DNA from: Marchantia polymorpha subsp. ruderalis
Taxonomy: Eukaryota > Streptophyta > Marchantiopsida > Marchantiales > Marchantiaceae
Assembly: GCA_037833965.1 (NCBI GenBank)
Contig: AP031351.1
Span: 31,198,501-31,262,500, forward strand
DNA length: 64,000 bases
Direction: 5' to 3'
The position numbers and the translations under genes were made by a program. The notes under the pieces are model-generated. The model saw only the letters and a list, made by a program, of their open reading frames with translations, made no database searches and was not told where the DNA came from. Position 1 is the stretch's first letter. Each line of letters starts with the position of its first letter. This document shows, in pieces, positions 21,092 through 32,600 of the stretch.

Positions 21092-21140
21092 TCTCGTTGG
21101 AACCAGCGCGTCGAGTTCTTTCCAACAAGACCCTAATTGA
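21092..21140. repeat. Second leader hairpin in the 1.72-kb insert
   Basis: Arms GTCTCGTTGGAA and TTCCAACAAGAC around ACCAGCGCGTCGAG with one mismatch. It is about 340 bp from the first copy and flanked by CCTAATTGAGTCAAGGCG, as in TGT-TIR leaders. Confidence 0.65.
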
Positions 21141-21406
21141 GTCAAGGCGTCACACATTGAAAACGTTATGAGAGTTTCACTCCTTCGCCGAAGGCCTTTC
21201 CCCGAAGGGACTTCACCGAAGGCACTTCGCCTAAGACCTTGCCCCGAAGGCCTCCTTCCGCACCTCTTGCCCCCTAACCATCACACCAACTCCTAATCTT
21301 GCAGAAACTTCCAGAAAACCCCAAGCATAATTTTGCAAGAGCTTAAATCCAAACTTCTAACTCTCATAAGGGTAAAAAGACATTTGAGCACAGTTTTGTG
21401 CTCATT

Positions 21407-21832
21407 GCGCATCTTCCGGCGGATTTCCCGCCGAAGGCGCGGCTTCCGCCGGCTCTCTGGTTGTAACTCGCTGGCTCGAAGGCCCTAGCGCCGAAGGCGC
21501 AAATCCCGGCGCTCTTTCCGCCGGAGGGCCTTGTCCCGAAGGCCCTTGAGCCGAAGGCGGATCTTCCGCCGGCTTCTTCCTCTTCCTGCGTTGTACCGGG
21601 GATGAGTCCTGCCTATGCGTAGGCACCCGCCTATGCGTAGGTGAACTTTCTCTGCCTATGCGTAGGCACAAATCCACGTCCGCAAGGGGTCGCCTATCCA
21701 CAGGGAGTCGCCTATGCGTAGGCGGCACACTCATTCGCGCCGCACGTGGTAACTCCTGACCCGAAGGCCGTCTCTCCTCCGCCAAAGGCATAGTGTGGTC
21801 TACTGCCCCTTCGGCCGTCCGCGTAGTCCCAT
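21407..21832 (-). pseudogene. TGT-TIR family ORF of E9, middle part
   Basis: The frame 21791-21402 encodes MPLAEERRPSGQELPRAAR and PSAQGPSGQGPP, matching the low-complexity middle of E4. It stops artificially at the 1.72-kb insert on the left and is cut by the gypsy LTR on the right. Confidence 0.7.
21828..21832. repeat. Target-site duplication CCCAT, left copy
   Basis: CCCAT at 21828-21832 is repeated at 27829-27833 just outside the right LTR. The joined flanks match 10796-10810 of E4. Confidence 0.9.
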
Positions 21833-22252
21833 TGTAACACTAGGGTTTAGAGAGAAGTTCACTCGAAGATAGAAACGTAAACTCTGAAGATGAGAGATAC
21901 CAACAATGGTTCTCCTCTCCCTTATATAACTCTCACCAACAAGTACAAGGTGATAAGATCTAATCTCCACCATCCATCCCACTCCTAGTGGATGGATGAC
22001 ATGGCGGATAACCCTAACAAGCACACGGATCGTTGACGTGGCGCACCCAACTAACACACTAACTAACACACTCAGTCCTTACCTACAAGCACACGGATTG
22101 CTGACGTGGCACTGTCAACTAACACGTCCACTCTGTACCTACCAAGTGCGCGGATCGCTGACGTGGCAGCTATGACTAGTGCACACTAAAGTATCTACAT
22201 CAATATTCAGAGTAACCTCTACTTTAGTTCTAACTAACTAAAGATGGTTACA
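21833..22252 (-). repeat. 3' LTR of the gypsy element (420 bp)
   Basis: On the plus strand it begins TGTAACACTAGG and ends GATGGTTACA. It is 68 bp longer than the other LTR because it has three copies of a unit containing TGACGTGGC (22034, 22102, 22159) instead of two. Elsewhere the two LTRs look nearly identical, with scattered single-base differences. Confidence 0.9.
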
Positions 22253-22267
22253 AACCTCCCTCCTTTT
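22253..22267 (-). promoter_or_regulatory. Polypurine tract of the gypsy element
   Basis: Read on the minus strand, AAAAGGAGGGAGGTT directly precedes the 3' LTR. This is the expected second-strand priming site. It overlaps the pol stop codon. Confidence 0.85.
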
Positions 22268-25200
22268 AAGATGCAACGTCCTCGTTGCACATACGTTCAA
22301 ACTCCTGAACTATCAAAGGTGCATTTGCTAAATTTTTAGCCGGTTCCCAAGTTGATTCATACGATGGATAGCCTTTCCATTTAATCAAATACTTTACTTT
22401 GGGATATTTATGATCTCGGATACGTTTCTTGAGTATCTTTTCTACCTCAAACTCCTCATGATCTGCTATCAAGGTTGGAAGAGGAGGTGGTGCTGGTTGG
22501 TTGGTGAAGTGTTTTGGTCGTGGTACATGTTTTCGCAATCGTGACACATGAAATACTGGATGTATTTTCATATGTGACGGAAGTTCCAACTTGTATGACA
22601 CTTCACCAACACGCTTCAAAACCAAAAATGGACCAATGAACCTAGGGTTTAACTTTGGTGTTCCTACAAGAGACAAATTCGTTGTAGATAACCAAACATG
22701 ATCTCCAACCTCAAAAATCACTTCTCTACGATGAGCATCGGCATGCTGCTTTTGCCGATTTTGAGCTATCACCAACTTCTCCTTGGCCTGATGTAGTCCT
22801 CGGTGAATATGCTCCACGAATTCGTTGACTGCTGCAACTTTGGTCGAAAACTCCTCTCCTTTGGGAAGTCTCATCAAACTTGAAGGAGTTATAGGATGAG
22901 CTCCATACATAAGAAAAAATGGAGACACTTTTGTGGATGCATTAACAGAATTGTTATATGCAAATTCCACAAGTGGCAAAAGGTTGTCCCACTCTTCTTG
23001 CTCTTCTAATGTGAATGCTCGTAGCATATCCTCTATGATTCTATTTGCCCTCTCAGTTTGTCCATCAGTTTGAGGGTGATAGGCCGTTGACATTGCTAGT
23101 TTTGTTTTGAAAAAACTAAACAAAGTTTTCCAAAATAAACTAGTGAAGTGAGTACCTCTATCCGTAATTAACACTTTGCTTAAGCCATGATTCACAAAAA
23201 CTGCATCTAGATACAATTGAGCTAGTTGTGGAGCTGTTACTGTTTTTGTGGTTGGCCTGATGTGAATCATCTTGCTCAATTTGTCCACAAAAACCACCAC
23301 TGAATCATGTCCTAACAAAGTCCTTGGTAACTCACATACAAGATCCATGGTGACATGTTCCCACCGCTGTTCGGGAATAGGAAGAGGCTGTAATAAACCC
23401 GCTGGTTTTTGATTACTTGCCTTGTTTTGTTGACAAGCAACACAACTTCAAACATAAGACTCCACATCCTCACGTATTTTGGGCCAATAGTACACTCGTT
23501 GTATACTCTCCACAGTTTTCTCCACCCCCACATGACCTGCAATGGCTGTATCATGACTTTCTGCCAAAATCATTGTGCGCAAATTGTGATCTTGTGGAAT
23601 CCATATACGCTGATTGTAAAACGCCAAACCTCGAGATTTCTCTGCCTTTCTAGTTTGTAGTGCCCGAGTGATCTCTTCATCCTCCTTTGTGGCTTGTGAC
23701 ATCTTGCTCCACCAATCCGCCTGAATTTTCACTTCTGCAACATGATTCAAACAAGACATGCGTGTGAGAGCATCTGCAAGTTGCTTCTTTCCCTCCACGT
23801 ACACAATCTTCATGTTGAAGCATTGACGCCACTCTGCCCATCGAATTTGTCGTTTGGACAAATCTTTCTGAGTTTCCAAATAAACCAAGGGTTTATGATC
23901 AGTCTCCACCACAAACTCCTTATCACCCAAATAATGCTTCCAATGTTTGGTTGCCAACACGATGGCTAACTCCTCCCGTTCTGTCGTGTGATAATTTTGT
24001 TCCGCCGCCACCAACTTTTGAGAATAGAAAGCAACTGGATGGCATCCATCCTCCCATTCTTGTTGAAGTATGCCACCTACTGTTGTACCTGATGCGTCAG
24101 TGGTCAACTTGATAGAACGGTTAGGATCATACCACTTGAGAATATGTGCGTGTAACAAAGCATCTTTCAATGCTTGAAAGGCTAACTCTTGAGCTGTTCC
24201 CCATCTCCACTTTTGACCTTTCCCTAACATGGAAGTCAAGGCCTGAGCTAGTCGAGCAAAACCTTTCACAAATCTACGATAGAATCCAGTGAGCCTTAGA
24301 AAACTCTTCAATTGAGTTTGATCCTCAGGTGCTATCCATTTCTGAATGGCATCTATCTTCTCACTCATCACTTGGATTCCTGTAGCTGTAACTCTATGAC
24401 CCAAGTAATCTACTTCTGACTTGCCAAATTCACATTTTGAAGCTTTGGCATACAATTGATTGTCTCTTAAAACTTAAAGTACCTCTCGTAAATGACTTCT
24501 ATGATCACTCAAAGTTTTGCTATACACCAATATATCATCTAGAAAAACAATGACAGATTTATCTAGATAAGGGCGAAAGATATCGTTCATCAATCCCATG
24601 AATGTAGCTGGTGCATTAGTGAGACCAAAAGGCATCACCAGATACTCAAAGTGTCCATACCTAGTACGAAAAGCTGTCTTGTGAACATCTTCATCTGCAA
24701 TTCGAATTTGATTGTAGCCGCTTCTCAAATCTAGCTTGGTGAAGTACTTCGCTCCTTGAAGTTGATCAAACAAATCATCCATACGAGGTAATGGATATTT
24801 GTTTTTCACCGTTTGCTGATTCAACCCGCGATAATCGATACATAGTCTCATGGATCCATCCTTCTTCTTCACAAAGAGTACTGGAGCTCCATAAGGTGAA
24901 ACACTTGGTTGAATGAATCCCTTGCTCAACATCTCCTCCACTTGAGCTTTGCATTCTTCCAATTCGTTTGGAGCCAAACGATATGGAGCTTTGCAAGTTG
25001 GTGTACTTCCAGGTATCACTTCAATCTTGTGATCTACTCGCCTCTTTGATGGTAATCCTGCAGGTAGATCATCTGGAAAAACATCTTTATACTCCATAAA
25101 AATGTCGTTTAAGGACTCCGGGATGTAAGGTTTGTCCGTGGACCCAATATCTCTTATAAGTCCAAGGAAACATACATCATCTCTAGAAATGGATGCTGTA

Positions 25201-25694
25201 CCCATCACAAAGAGGGGTAAATTTCTATTCTGAGATCTAATTCTATCTCCATAGATCTTCCATCCACTACTTGTAATCACTTTTCTTCTCCAATCTACCT
25301 TCGGATTATATTGTTCCATCCATGGCATTCCAAGGATGACATCATATCGAGCTAAACGAATTACTCTCCATTCAATGCTCTCCTTGTATCTACCTATGGA
25401 TAATTCTACACTCCGTGGTAGTGTTTCTATCACTTCAGTTTGCCCGTTTGGCAATTCAACTTCTTCACTCACGTCCTTCATCAACATCAAACCTAACTTC
25501 ATAGCAACACTCCTTGATAAAAAATTCTCAGTTGCTCCAAGATCAATTAAAACTCTCACCTTGTGTCCTTCCATGAAACCATCAGTGACAATGAGTTGAG
25601 CTTGCTTCTTACTCCTTCCATGAGCTCCCAACCATTGCCTTCTTCCAACCTCGCCTTTTCTTCGCTTTGTAGAACCAGTAAGACCGCGAGGCAA
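22266..25694 (-). pseudogene. pol: gypsy pol: protease, reverse transcriptase, RNase H, integrase, chromodomain; two in-frame stops
   Basis: The first open part (25694-24474) holds the protease core as DLGA (usual form D-S/T-GA) at residues 51-54 and reverse transcriptase with [10 protein letters not shown] and the FLDD box (residues 384-387). A TAA follows HLREVL. The second part (24455-23448) covers the end of RT and RNase H (TTDASG, TEREELA, ETDHKPL). A TGA interrupts the HHCC zinc finger before SCVACQ. The third part (to 22266) is integrase with D2, D63 and E99 counted from MDLVCELP (DD35E spacing), a GPF-type segment, and a C-terminal chromodomain (YLIKWKGYPSYESTWEP). Pol lies in the -1 frame relative to gag. 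It would act in virus-like particles and on chromatin if intact. Confidence 0.92.
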
Positions 25695-25696
25695 GA

Positions 25697-26862
25697 TTAC
25701 TGGTGATCTTTGTTTCCTGAAACTGCTTCCTCCACCTCTTCATACTCTATCGCCTCCATATTGTTGAACGGTCGTCGCTGCATGGGCCGTCCTCCTTGTT
25801 GTGTCGGCCGAACTCGACAAAACTTGGCTATGTGACCCATTCGTCCACATGCATAGCATTGGCGATTGTCACGAACTCCAGCTCCTCCTCGAACCATTCC
25901 ATTATTTGCATAACCTTCTTGCAAATTTGGAACTCCTGGTCGCCTAATCTCACCTCCAAATCTTGGTGGTGGTCCTCTTGTTGGTGCAAAACCTTCTCTA
26001 CGTCGAAGGTTTCCCAACTCCATTGGTGTTGGACCAGATGGATCTCTAAAATTGCTCACTAGTTCACCGTGTGTGACACCAAAAGCACCCGAAATTCGTT
26101 GAGCAAATGCGATTGCTTCATTCACAGTAGATGGATTGCTTACCATCACCTCTTTTCGAATTTGATCTTTCAAGCCTCGTTTGAACACGTCCAAGGCTTC
26201 AGCTCCACTCATATCCATGATAGATACTTGAAGATCACAAAATTCTTCAATGTACTCATGAATACCTCCTTTTTGCTTCAGATCCCACAACTTCATTCTT
26301 GCAGTTTGAAGAGAATCCACCGCTTGAAAATTTTGCAGAAGTCCTTCCTGCATTCCACTCCACGAAATGGTAGCACCTCGTTCTGAAAGCATTCTCTCCC
26401 ATGTTGTGTACCATGTGAGAGCCTTATCCGTAAGATAAGATCTCATGAACATTCCTGCAATATAATCAGAAACATGAAAATGGGATAAATGAATATTCAT
26501 CCTCATAATCCATCCCTCTAACACTCCCATTGCTCTACTCCCTTTGTAAGCTTCCACCTTACAGGATTTTCCCATTCGAAGCAAGAGATTTGCTTGATCT
26601 TCAATCTCTTGAAGACGTCTCCTATTTGCCTCTGCTGCATCAATAGGAGTTGGTTCTGGCTGAACTTGGGAAGCTTGAACTTGAGGTTCAACTTCCATCT
26701 CTCCAACTCTCTCTCTCTCTCTACTTTCTCACTCTCTAATGCGAAGATTTTATCTTCCATGGCTTGCTGCTGGGTATGCCCATCTACTATCGCTTTTCTC
26801 AACTCCTTCATCTCCGCCATGATTGCATTGAGAACCTCACCCATATCAATTGATGTTCCCAT
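25697..26862 (-). pseudogene. gag: gypsy gag with zinc knuckle; frameshift near 26700
   Basis: It starts at ATG 26862 (MGTSIDMGEVL), with a short heptad-rich N-terminus (MAEMKELRKAI). The frame is lost near 26700-26730, where the minus strand has a GAGAGAGAGAGA run, and resumes as MEVEPQVQ from 26698 to 25697. The capsid-like region spans residues 60-210 of that frame. A CX2CX4HX4C knuckle (C281, C284, H289, C294) lies near 25850. The TAA stop is at the same place in the older relic near 4625, so the separate gag end is an old feature. Confidence 0.9.
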
Positions 26863-27463
26863 GCTTTCTCACACTCCCTCTAATACAAAGTGAGTATAAT
26901 CACTATGTGACCTCTCAACAAAGGAGTCACAAAAGGTGCAGGTGACTCTATCACAGCTCTATAGTACTCCTCTCCATAATTCCTCACAAGAAAATCTCTC
27001 CATATCCTCTTCTATCTATATATTGTTCTAATCTCTACATAAGTGCTGAATCAAACCGGGACAGGTGGTTCGCGATTCAAATCCATGAAACAATCAATAT
27101 AGAATGTATATAGTACAATCCCAAGTCTCTCCATAAGTAACTATTGGAAGAATCAGTGGCACTCTTGACTCCATCACTCTAGTCATAAAATCTGCACCCC
27201 AACAAGCCACAAGGTACATCCGAAAATGATGTTTCTCCATGCAACGAAGGTGAATATCGAATAGGTTAGGAATTGACCAGTGCGGTACTGGATTCCTGTC
27301 AATCCCTTCCATATCTGCAAAAACACAATTTCCCCCTTCCACCTCTCTCTACATGCAGATGAATGACCTCTGCCAGCCTCTATACACTCTCAAGACTACA
27401 CTCCATCATCACTCACTTGCTATTCCATGAGGGATAATCCACACTCAAGGAAAGAGCAAGGTC

Positions 27464-27475
27464 GCTCTGATACCA
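27464..27475 (-). promoter_or_regulatory. Primer binding site, tRNA-iMet type
   Basis: The minus strand reads TGGTATCAGAGC one base inside the 5' LTR. This is the standard plant initiator-methionine tRNA primer site for minus-strand synthesis. Confidence 0.92.
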
Positions 27476-27476
27476 T

Positions 27477-27828
27477 TGTAACACTAGGGTTTAGAGAGAA
27501 GTTCACTCGAAGATAGAAACGTAAACTCTAAAGATGAGAGATACCAACAATGGTTCTCCTCTCCCTTATATAACTCTCACAAACAAGTACAAGGTGATAA
27601 GATCTAATCCCCACCATCCATCCCACTCCTAGTGGATGGATGACATGGCGGATAACCCTAACAAGCACACGGATCGCTGACGTGGCACTGTCAACTAACA
27701 CGTCCACTTTGTACCTACCAAGTGCGCGGATCGCTGACGTGGCAGCTATGACTAGTGCACACTAAAGTATCTACATCAATATTCAGAATAACCTCTACTT
27801 TAGTTCTAACTAACTAAAGATGGTTACA
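27477..27828 (-). repeat. 5' LTR of the gypsy element (352 bp)
   Basis: TGTAACACTAGG to GGTTACA on the plus strand. It carries two TGACGTGGC units (27678 and 27735), 57 bp apart, as in the outer part of the other LTR. Confidence 0.92.
27566..27573 (-). promoter_or_regulatory. TATA box of the 5' LTR
   Basis: TTATATAA followed on the minus strand by GGGAGAGGAG. It lies downstream of the TGACGTGGC units in the sense direction, the usual U3 arrangement. Confidence 0.7.
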
Positions 27829-29044
27829 CCCATCCTTCTCCGGGGACGGACTTCCCTGCTCTGTGGCGATCGTCGCCGTTTCCGCGCTGGTGGCCGGTAA
27901 CAAAAGCCTGCGCGCCTTCTGCTTCGGCCGGCTGCAGACTTCGTGTAGTGGCCGCTTCTGGGTGAGAGCAGCTGATTCTCGATGTTGCTCTTTCTCCGGT
28001 TCCTCTCTCCATCTTCGCTTCCGCAGCACTCGCGCTGCGGGTGTGTCTCTCCCCGCATCCTGTTGAGTCAGTGGAGTGGAAGTCGGCGAATCCTCCGCGT
28101 CGGTGTCTACCTTGTTATCCCGCACATACCTCCCGGGATGATCGACTGACAATGGCGGAAATCGAGCACGCTTGGCCGCGGTTAAACAATTCATCGCCCG
28201 ATAAAAATTTATCAAGAAGGGGGAGAGGTGATTGAGAGTTCCTGCCCGCTCCTCAAACGCATGCTGTCGCATCACCCTATGCAGGATACGCGACTAGTGA
28301 ACTGGAGCTCCGGCCAATGTGAGTTCTATGAAGGACACCTGTGCGTGTGTACGTAGTGCGGTGCGGCTGCAACAATTGCAGTAGCGCCATCGCTACGGTC
28401 CTACGGAAACGATCTTTGTAGTCGCGGGTCCTGTACCCGTTCTTGGAAGACCTCTCCCGCTTGAACAATTCCACGAAGGAGGCTTCGTCCTGCTTCGTTA
28501 CCTTGACGCTTTCACTGTCGAACAGGAGGTACCCGTCCTCACCTGCACACCTCCCCAATGCCTGTCCCCAATCGCGGACAGTCCATCTATCTACGTGCGG
28601 ACGGAATCCGCGCGTAGGTTGTCGTTCCTCGTCTAGCCATTCGCGCACCATGTTTGCGCACACGTAATTCCATCCCCACAGCAAGAATTTGAGTTTCCTT
28701 GTAATCAACCGTTCTTCAAAGGCACGCAACCCATTCTGCGGAAGCTTGAGTGGCACCATCCGCAGCCTCAGCGATTTCGACATTGCGTTCTTCAAATTGG
28801 TTTGCGCAACTCTCTCTCTGCTCTGCCCGAGCCTCTTGCTCGCGATTTTGTTTCCTCTGCAAACTCTAATCTCTCTAAATTCCAAATGTCGCGCACTCAA
28901 TTCTCTCCCAGCCGCCGAGTAACTCTCCGCGCGGTGATGTCTAGAACGTCTCTCAGCTAGAAGGTGGACGCGCGCAGCTCGCACCAGAAATTGAAATCGC
29001 CAATTCAAGAATGGGGCGTCCTCTGTCCGCTCGCAGGGGGTCAT
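27829..29044 (-). pseudogene. TGT-TIR family ORF of E9, N-terminal part
   Basis: ATG at 29044 (MTPCERTEDAPF) opens a frame to 28277 covering the start, LLWGWNY, GRCAG and TRDYKDRFRR segments. A deletion and frameshift near 28340, at the segment usually reading TYIMLWEVSFVE, moves it to 28275-27834 (MMRQHAFEERAGTLNHLSPFLINFY to EKDG), where the gypsy LTR cuts it. Confidence 0.8.
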
Positions 29045-29653
29045 GGTCGGCTCTCAGTCGTGAAAGTCGAATCACTTGATGGCCGCGCCGGCTCCGCGGT
29101 ATAACGGCCTTCTCTCTCACGCGCGGCTTCACGCTCCGCCGACGCCAACTTCACTCACACGCTCGAATTGGTAATTTGAACTCCGCCAGCGTACCACGCC
29201 GCGGCCATGGTCGCGCAGCGCCGAAGGCGGATTTCTCGCCGACGCGCTACACTCATTCGTACTTCAACTTGGCTAGTCCCGCTCCTCCGAAGGCGTTCGT
29301 CCGCGCATAGGACAAAAGTTGAACTCCCTTCTGCGTAGGCGGAATCCCCGGCGGAGTTTCCGCCGGCGTCGAACTTCATCCGCCTGTGCGTAGGCGCTCG
29401 CCTATGCATAGGCGAATTCCGTCCGCACATAGGACGTTCGTCCGCGCAGGTCCCTCACCGTAGGCGCAGCGCCGAAGGCGGCTGTGTCGAAAGTGTTGAC
29501 CGCGGTCAACGGACTCCGTCCTTTCTGTCCATCTCTCTCGCCTCTCCGTCGGCGCTCTTGTTTCCGTCAGCCCGACCGGCCGAAGGCGCACTCGTCCGTA
29601 CAGTCCGTAAAGTCCGTACGGATTTTACTACTCCGTTGGGTCCTCACCCAACC

Positions 29654-32600
29654 GTAATCCACTAAAGGCTAAAACTGCAATATAGTGGTACAAAGGTCGA
29701 ACCCACAGGGACAGAGGAACACACAGGGTACAAAGTGTCACGTTTAACAGACTATTGAGGAGTTTGAATTCTCAAGCGACTGTCACTCCCAGAAATACTG
29801 CAAGTGTCCACTCGGAGCGCACTCGGAGGTCGCACAGTGCAGCGTAACACACACACACACACACACTCCTGAAACTACAGAAACACAACCCAGAGATCCG
29901 TTAGGACCTCTACTCAAGATTTCAGGGGGGAAGGTCTCTCAAGCTGCGGGTAGTGACTCCCAACTCCGGCTTTTACAACACTTCCACTAGCTTGCTACTA
30001 GTGTAGGAAACCCGGGTTCGACTACCTACTTCGGATCGAAGTCACTCATACGCGGTGAACAACACTCTCAACTCACTAAATACGCAGAGAACACAGGTCC
30101 GCACTGAAGGACTCACTGAGAAACATTCCAGTAACACAATAACAGTCTATTGAAGAGTTTGAATTCTCAGGCACTTGTCATTCCCAGAAATACTACAGGG
30201 GTTACCCTGAAGGCACCTGCTGCAGCGTAACCTGAATTTACAACCAAGGCTTGCACGAAGTAACAAAACTTCACTTTGGCATTAAGGGGAAAAATCCCGA
30301 AGGAGTACAATCAGAAACAAACACTCGAAGGTGTAGGGGCGAAACTATTCAAGTATCTAACTAGTCACTGGCTCTAAGCATCGGCAGTCACCCGCAGGTG
30401 TAGATCCGAACTACTTAAGTCTCTAACCAATGTACTAGCTCTGAACATTCGGCCGAAGGCCTTCAGCTACAAAATGCGGAACGCCAAGTTGTAGCTCCTC
30501 TTGCGTGGTGACAGAACTAAGGGCACAAACACGCAGAGAAAATGAGTTCCTGATCTGTACTTCTGAAATTGGGAAAGAACCCAAGGCAAAACGCCTTGAA
30601 CTACTTTATACCTTCTAAGTCCTAACTAACACTACACTGCACTACGCTACACGCCTGCACGGAACCACGCTACACTACACTCCGCGGAACCTGTGCTACG
30701 TCTCCTACGCGACGGACTGCCGCGCACTAACTCCCTACCCTGCTAGTCTTCCGCTCGACTGCGCAGTCCTAACCGCTGCAACGTCGCGGACACCTCCACC
30801 TCGAGGGTGGACATGGTATCCCGCGCCTTCGACAGAAAAAGCGTCTAACTTCTTCGCCACCTTCCGCCGACTCCTGCTGTCACCTGTCAACAACCCTGCT
30901 GCGCGAAGCTCTAACTCACGCAGTGTGAGTTTCTCCTGCGCCGCCACTTCCCGGTGGGCGTAGCCCTTGAGACAGTGGGCAACACGCCTCGCCATCTCCT
31001 CCTTTGTGCGATCTGCCTCTCGCCTGCGATCATCTTCAATTACCACCAACTGCGATTCGGCTTCCGCACGCTGCGCTCTCAATTCCCCGCACTCCGACTG
31101 TAGCCTGCGGATTAAATCCTCATCCGCCTGTCGTGCGAGCTGACACTCCGCCAACAAACGCGTCTGTCACACGAGCTCCGCTGACAGAATCTGATTCTGA
31201 GTTTTCTCAGACATCAAATCTGTCGTGGTCTTCACCACATCCCTGGTGAGCTCTTCCAGTCTCTCCTTCTTCATCCTGTCGAGGGCGTGCGATTTCCTCA
31301 CAAGGTTGTACTTACCCCATAAACAGGCATGCTTCTCCCTCAAGTCCTTCAACTCCCGGTCCGTCCTAGCTAGTAGCTTGCTAGTGTGGACTTTAGTGCG
31401 AGTCCGCCTGCGCACTAATTCGATGTAGGATCCCGGCTGGAGTGGACGGCGTATTTATCAAATTTGCGATCCAAGTACTTCAGCAACGGTATCACCTGCT
31501 TAGAAAGCGCCGCCGCCGGCGCTCCAACAATTTCCTCCTCCTCCTCCTCGGTATCCCCTGCTCCCGACATTGCTTCTGTGGAGCCTCCGTCGTCATCATC
31601 CGAGTTAAGGATTTCGGTCGCCATTGATTGCGTTGGCAACTGACCCGAGTGGGGCTGCACGTCGTCTACGGGTGCTGCCTGCGAAGGCACAGCTGCAGCT
31701 TCGCTGCTCTTCGCTAAAATGTCCAATGCGGTGGGCGAATGTGGCCGTGCTACATCCCCGTCGCCCGCTTGTCGATCTTCGACCGTATCCTCTTTGCCGC
31801 CGACGTCCGCCGCCGAAGGCGATCGAGCGGAGTGTGTCTGCGCGGGGTGTGATTGCGCATCGCGCACCGGAATTTCGTCCCGCGAACAGACAGTTCGTCC
31901 CTCGATTGGTCCTGCGCGAGGGCTGTGTCTGGCCTGTGCGCAGGCGCAAATGCCGGCGCCTTGTCCGCCGCAGGCGCAGCGCCGAAGGCATCTATCGCCG
32001 AAGGCGACATAGCCGGAGGCCGCTCGCCCGATGTCCCTTGGCCCGAAGGCCCTACCGCCGAAGACGCATCTACCGGCGGATTACCCGCCGAAGGTGCGGC
32101 CTCCGCACGGCTCGCATCTCGTTGGCCCGAAGGCCCTGGCGCCAAAGGCGCAAATCGCGGCGCGTTGGGCGCCGGAGGGTCTGGTCCCGAAGGCCCTTGA
32201 CCTGTAGGCGGATCTTCCGCCGGCTCCTTCCCCTTCCTACGTTGGAACGGGGGTGAATCCTGCCTGTGCGCAGGCGGCATGTGCATAGGCGACCTGTGCA
32301 CAGGCGGACTGCCTCTGCCTACGTGTAGGCGTAGGTCCACGTCCGCTTGGGGTCGCCTTTCCGTCGAGGCACGCCTGTGCGCAGGCGGAACACCCGTCCG
32401 CATCGCACGTGGTAACTCCGGAGGCCCTTGGCCCGTAGGCTGCCTCTCGTCCGTCGAAGGTGCAGCGTGGTCCGTTGCTCCTGCAGACGTCCGCGCTCCC
32501 TCGTTCTTCTCCGGCGACGCACTTCCTTTCTCCGTGACAATCGTCGCCGTGTCCGCGCTGCTGGCTGGTAACACAAGCCTGCAAGCCTTCTGCTTCGGCC

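Larger units (their letters stand above)
19687..21406. mobile_element. Unclassified 1.72-kb insertion within E9
   Basis: Bounded by a GCGCAT duplication, with weak inverted ends (TGAGC at the left, GCTCA at the right). The left part has GGGTTCGAGCTCCC near 19731, a tRNA B-box-like string. About 19990-20300 is an irregular tandem of CTCAGATCCCAC and CACTCACAGAT units. About 20640-21250 carries CCGAAGGC and GCCTGTGCACAGGC palindromes and two copies of the leader hairpin shared with the TGT-TIR family (20756-20798, 21092-21140). No ORF in it looks like a protein gene. It may be a short non-autonomous relative built on the same leader. Confidence 0.6.
21833..27828 (-). mobile_element. Ty3/gypsy LTR retrotransposon with chromodomain (chromovirus type), full length
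   Basis: A 5996-bp element in minus orientation with two LTRs, a tRNA-iMet-type primer site, gag, pol in the order protease, reverse transcriptase, RNase H, integrase, a chromodomain, and a polypurine tract. The domain order and chromodomain are typical of plant Ty3/gypsy chromoviruses. A gag frameshift and two pol stops make it non-autonomous. CCCAT duplications show a simple insertion into E9. A much older relative is split between 3819-5076 and 47788-49298. Confidence 0.95.
17243..29653 (-). mobile_element. TGT-TIR element E9, interrupted by two younger insertions
   Basis: The 3' terminus TGTAATAACCCACTAAAGGC is at 17243 (left flank gctct). Element sequence occupies 17243-19686, 21407-21832 and 27829-29653. 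The gaps are a 1.72-kb unclassified insert with GCGCAT duplication and a complete gypsy element with CCCAT duplication. Removing them restores continuity with E4. The 5' leader stops near 29653, where E10 begins, so the 5' terminus and any right-hand duplication are lost. Confidence 0.85.
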
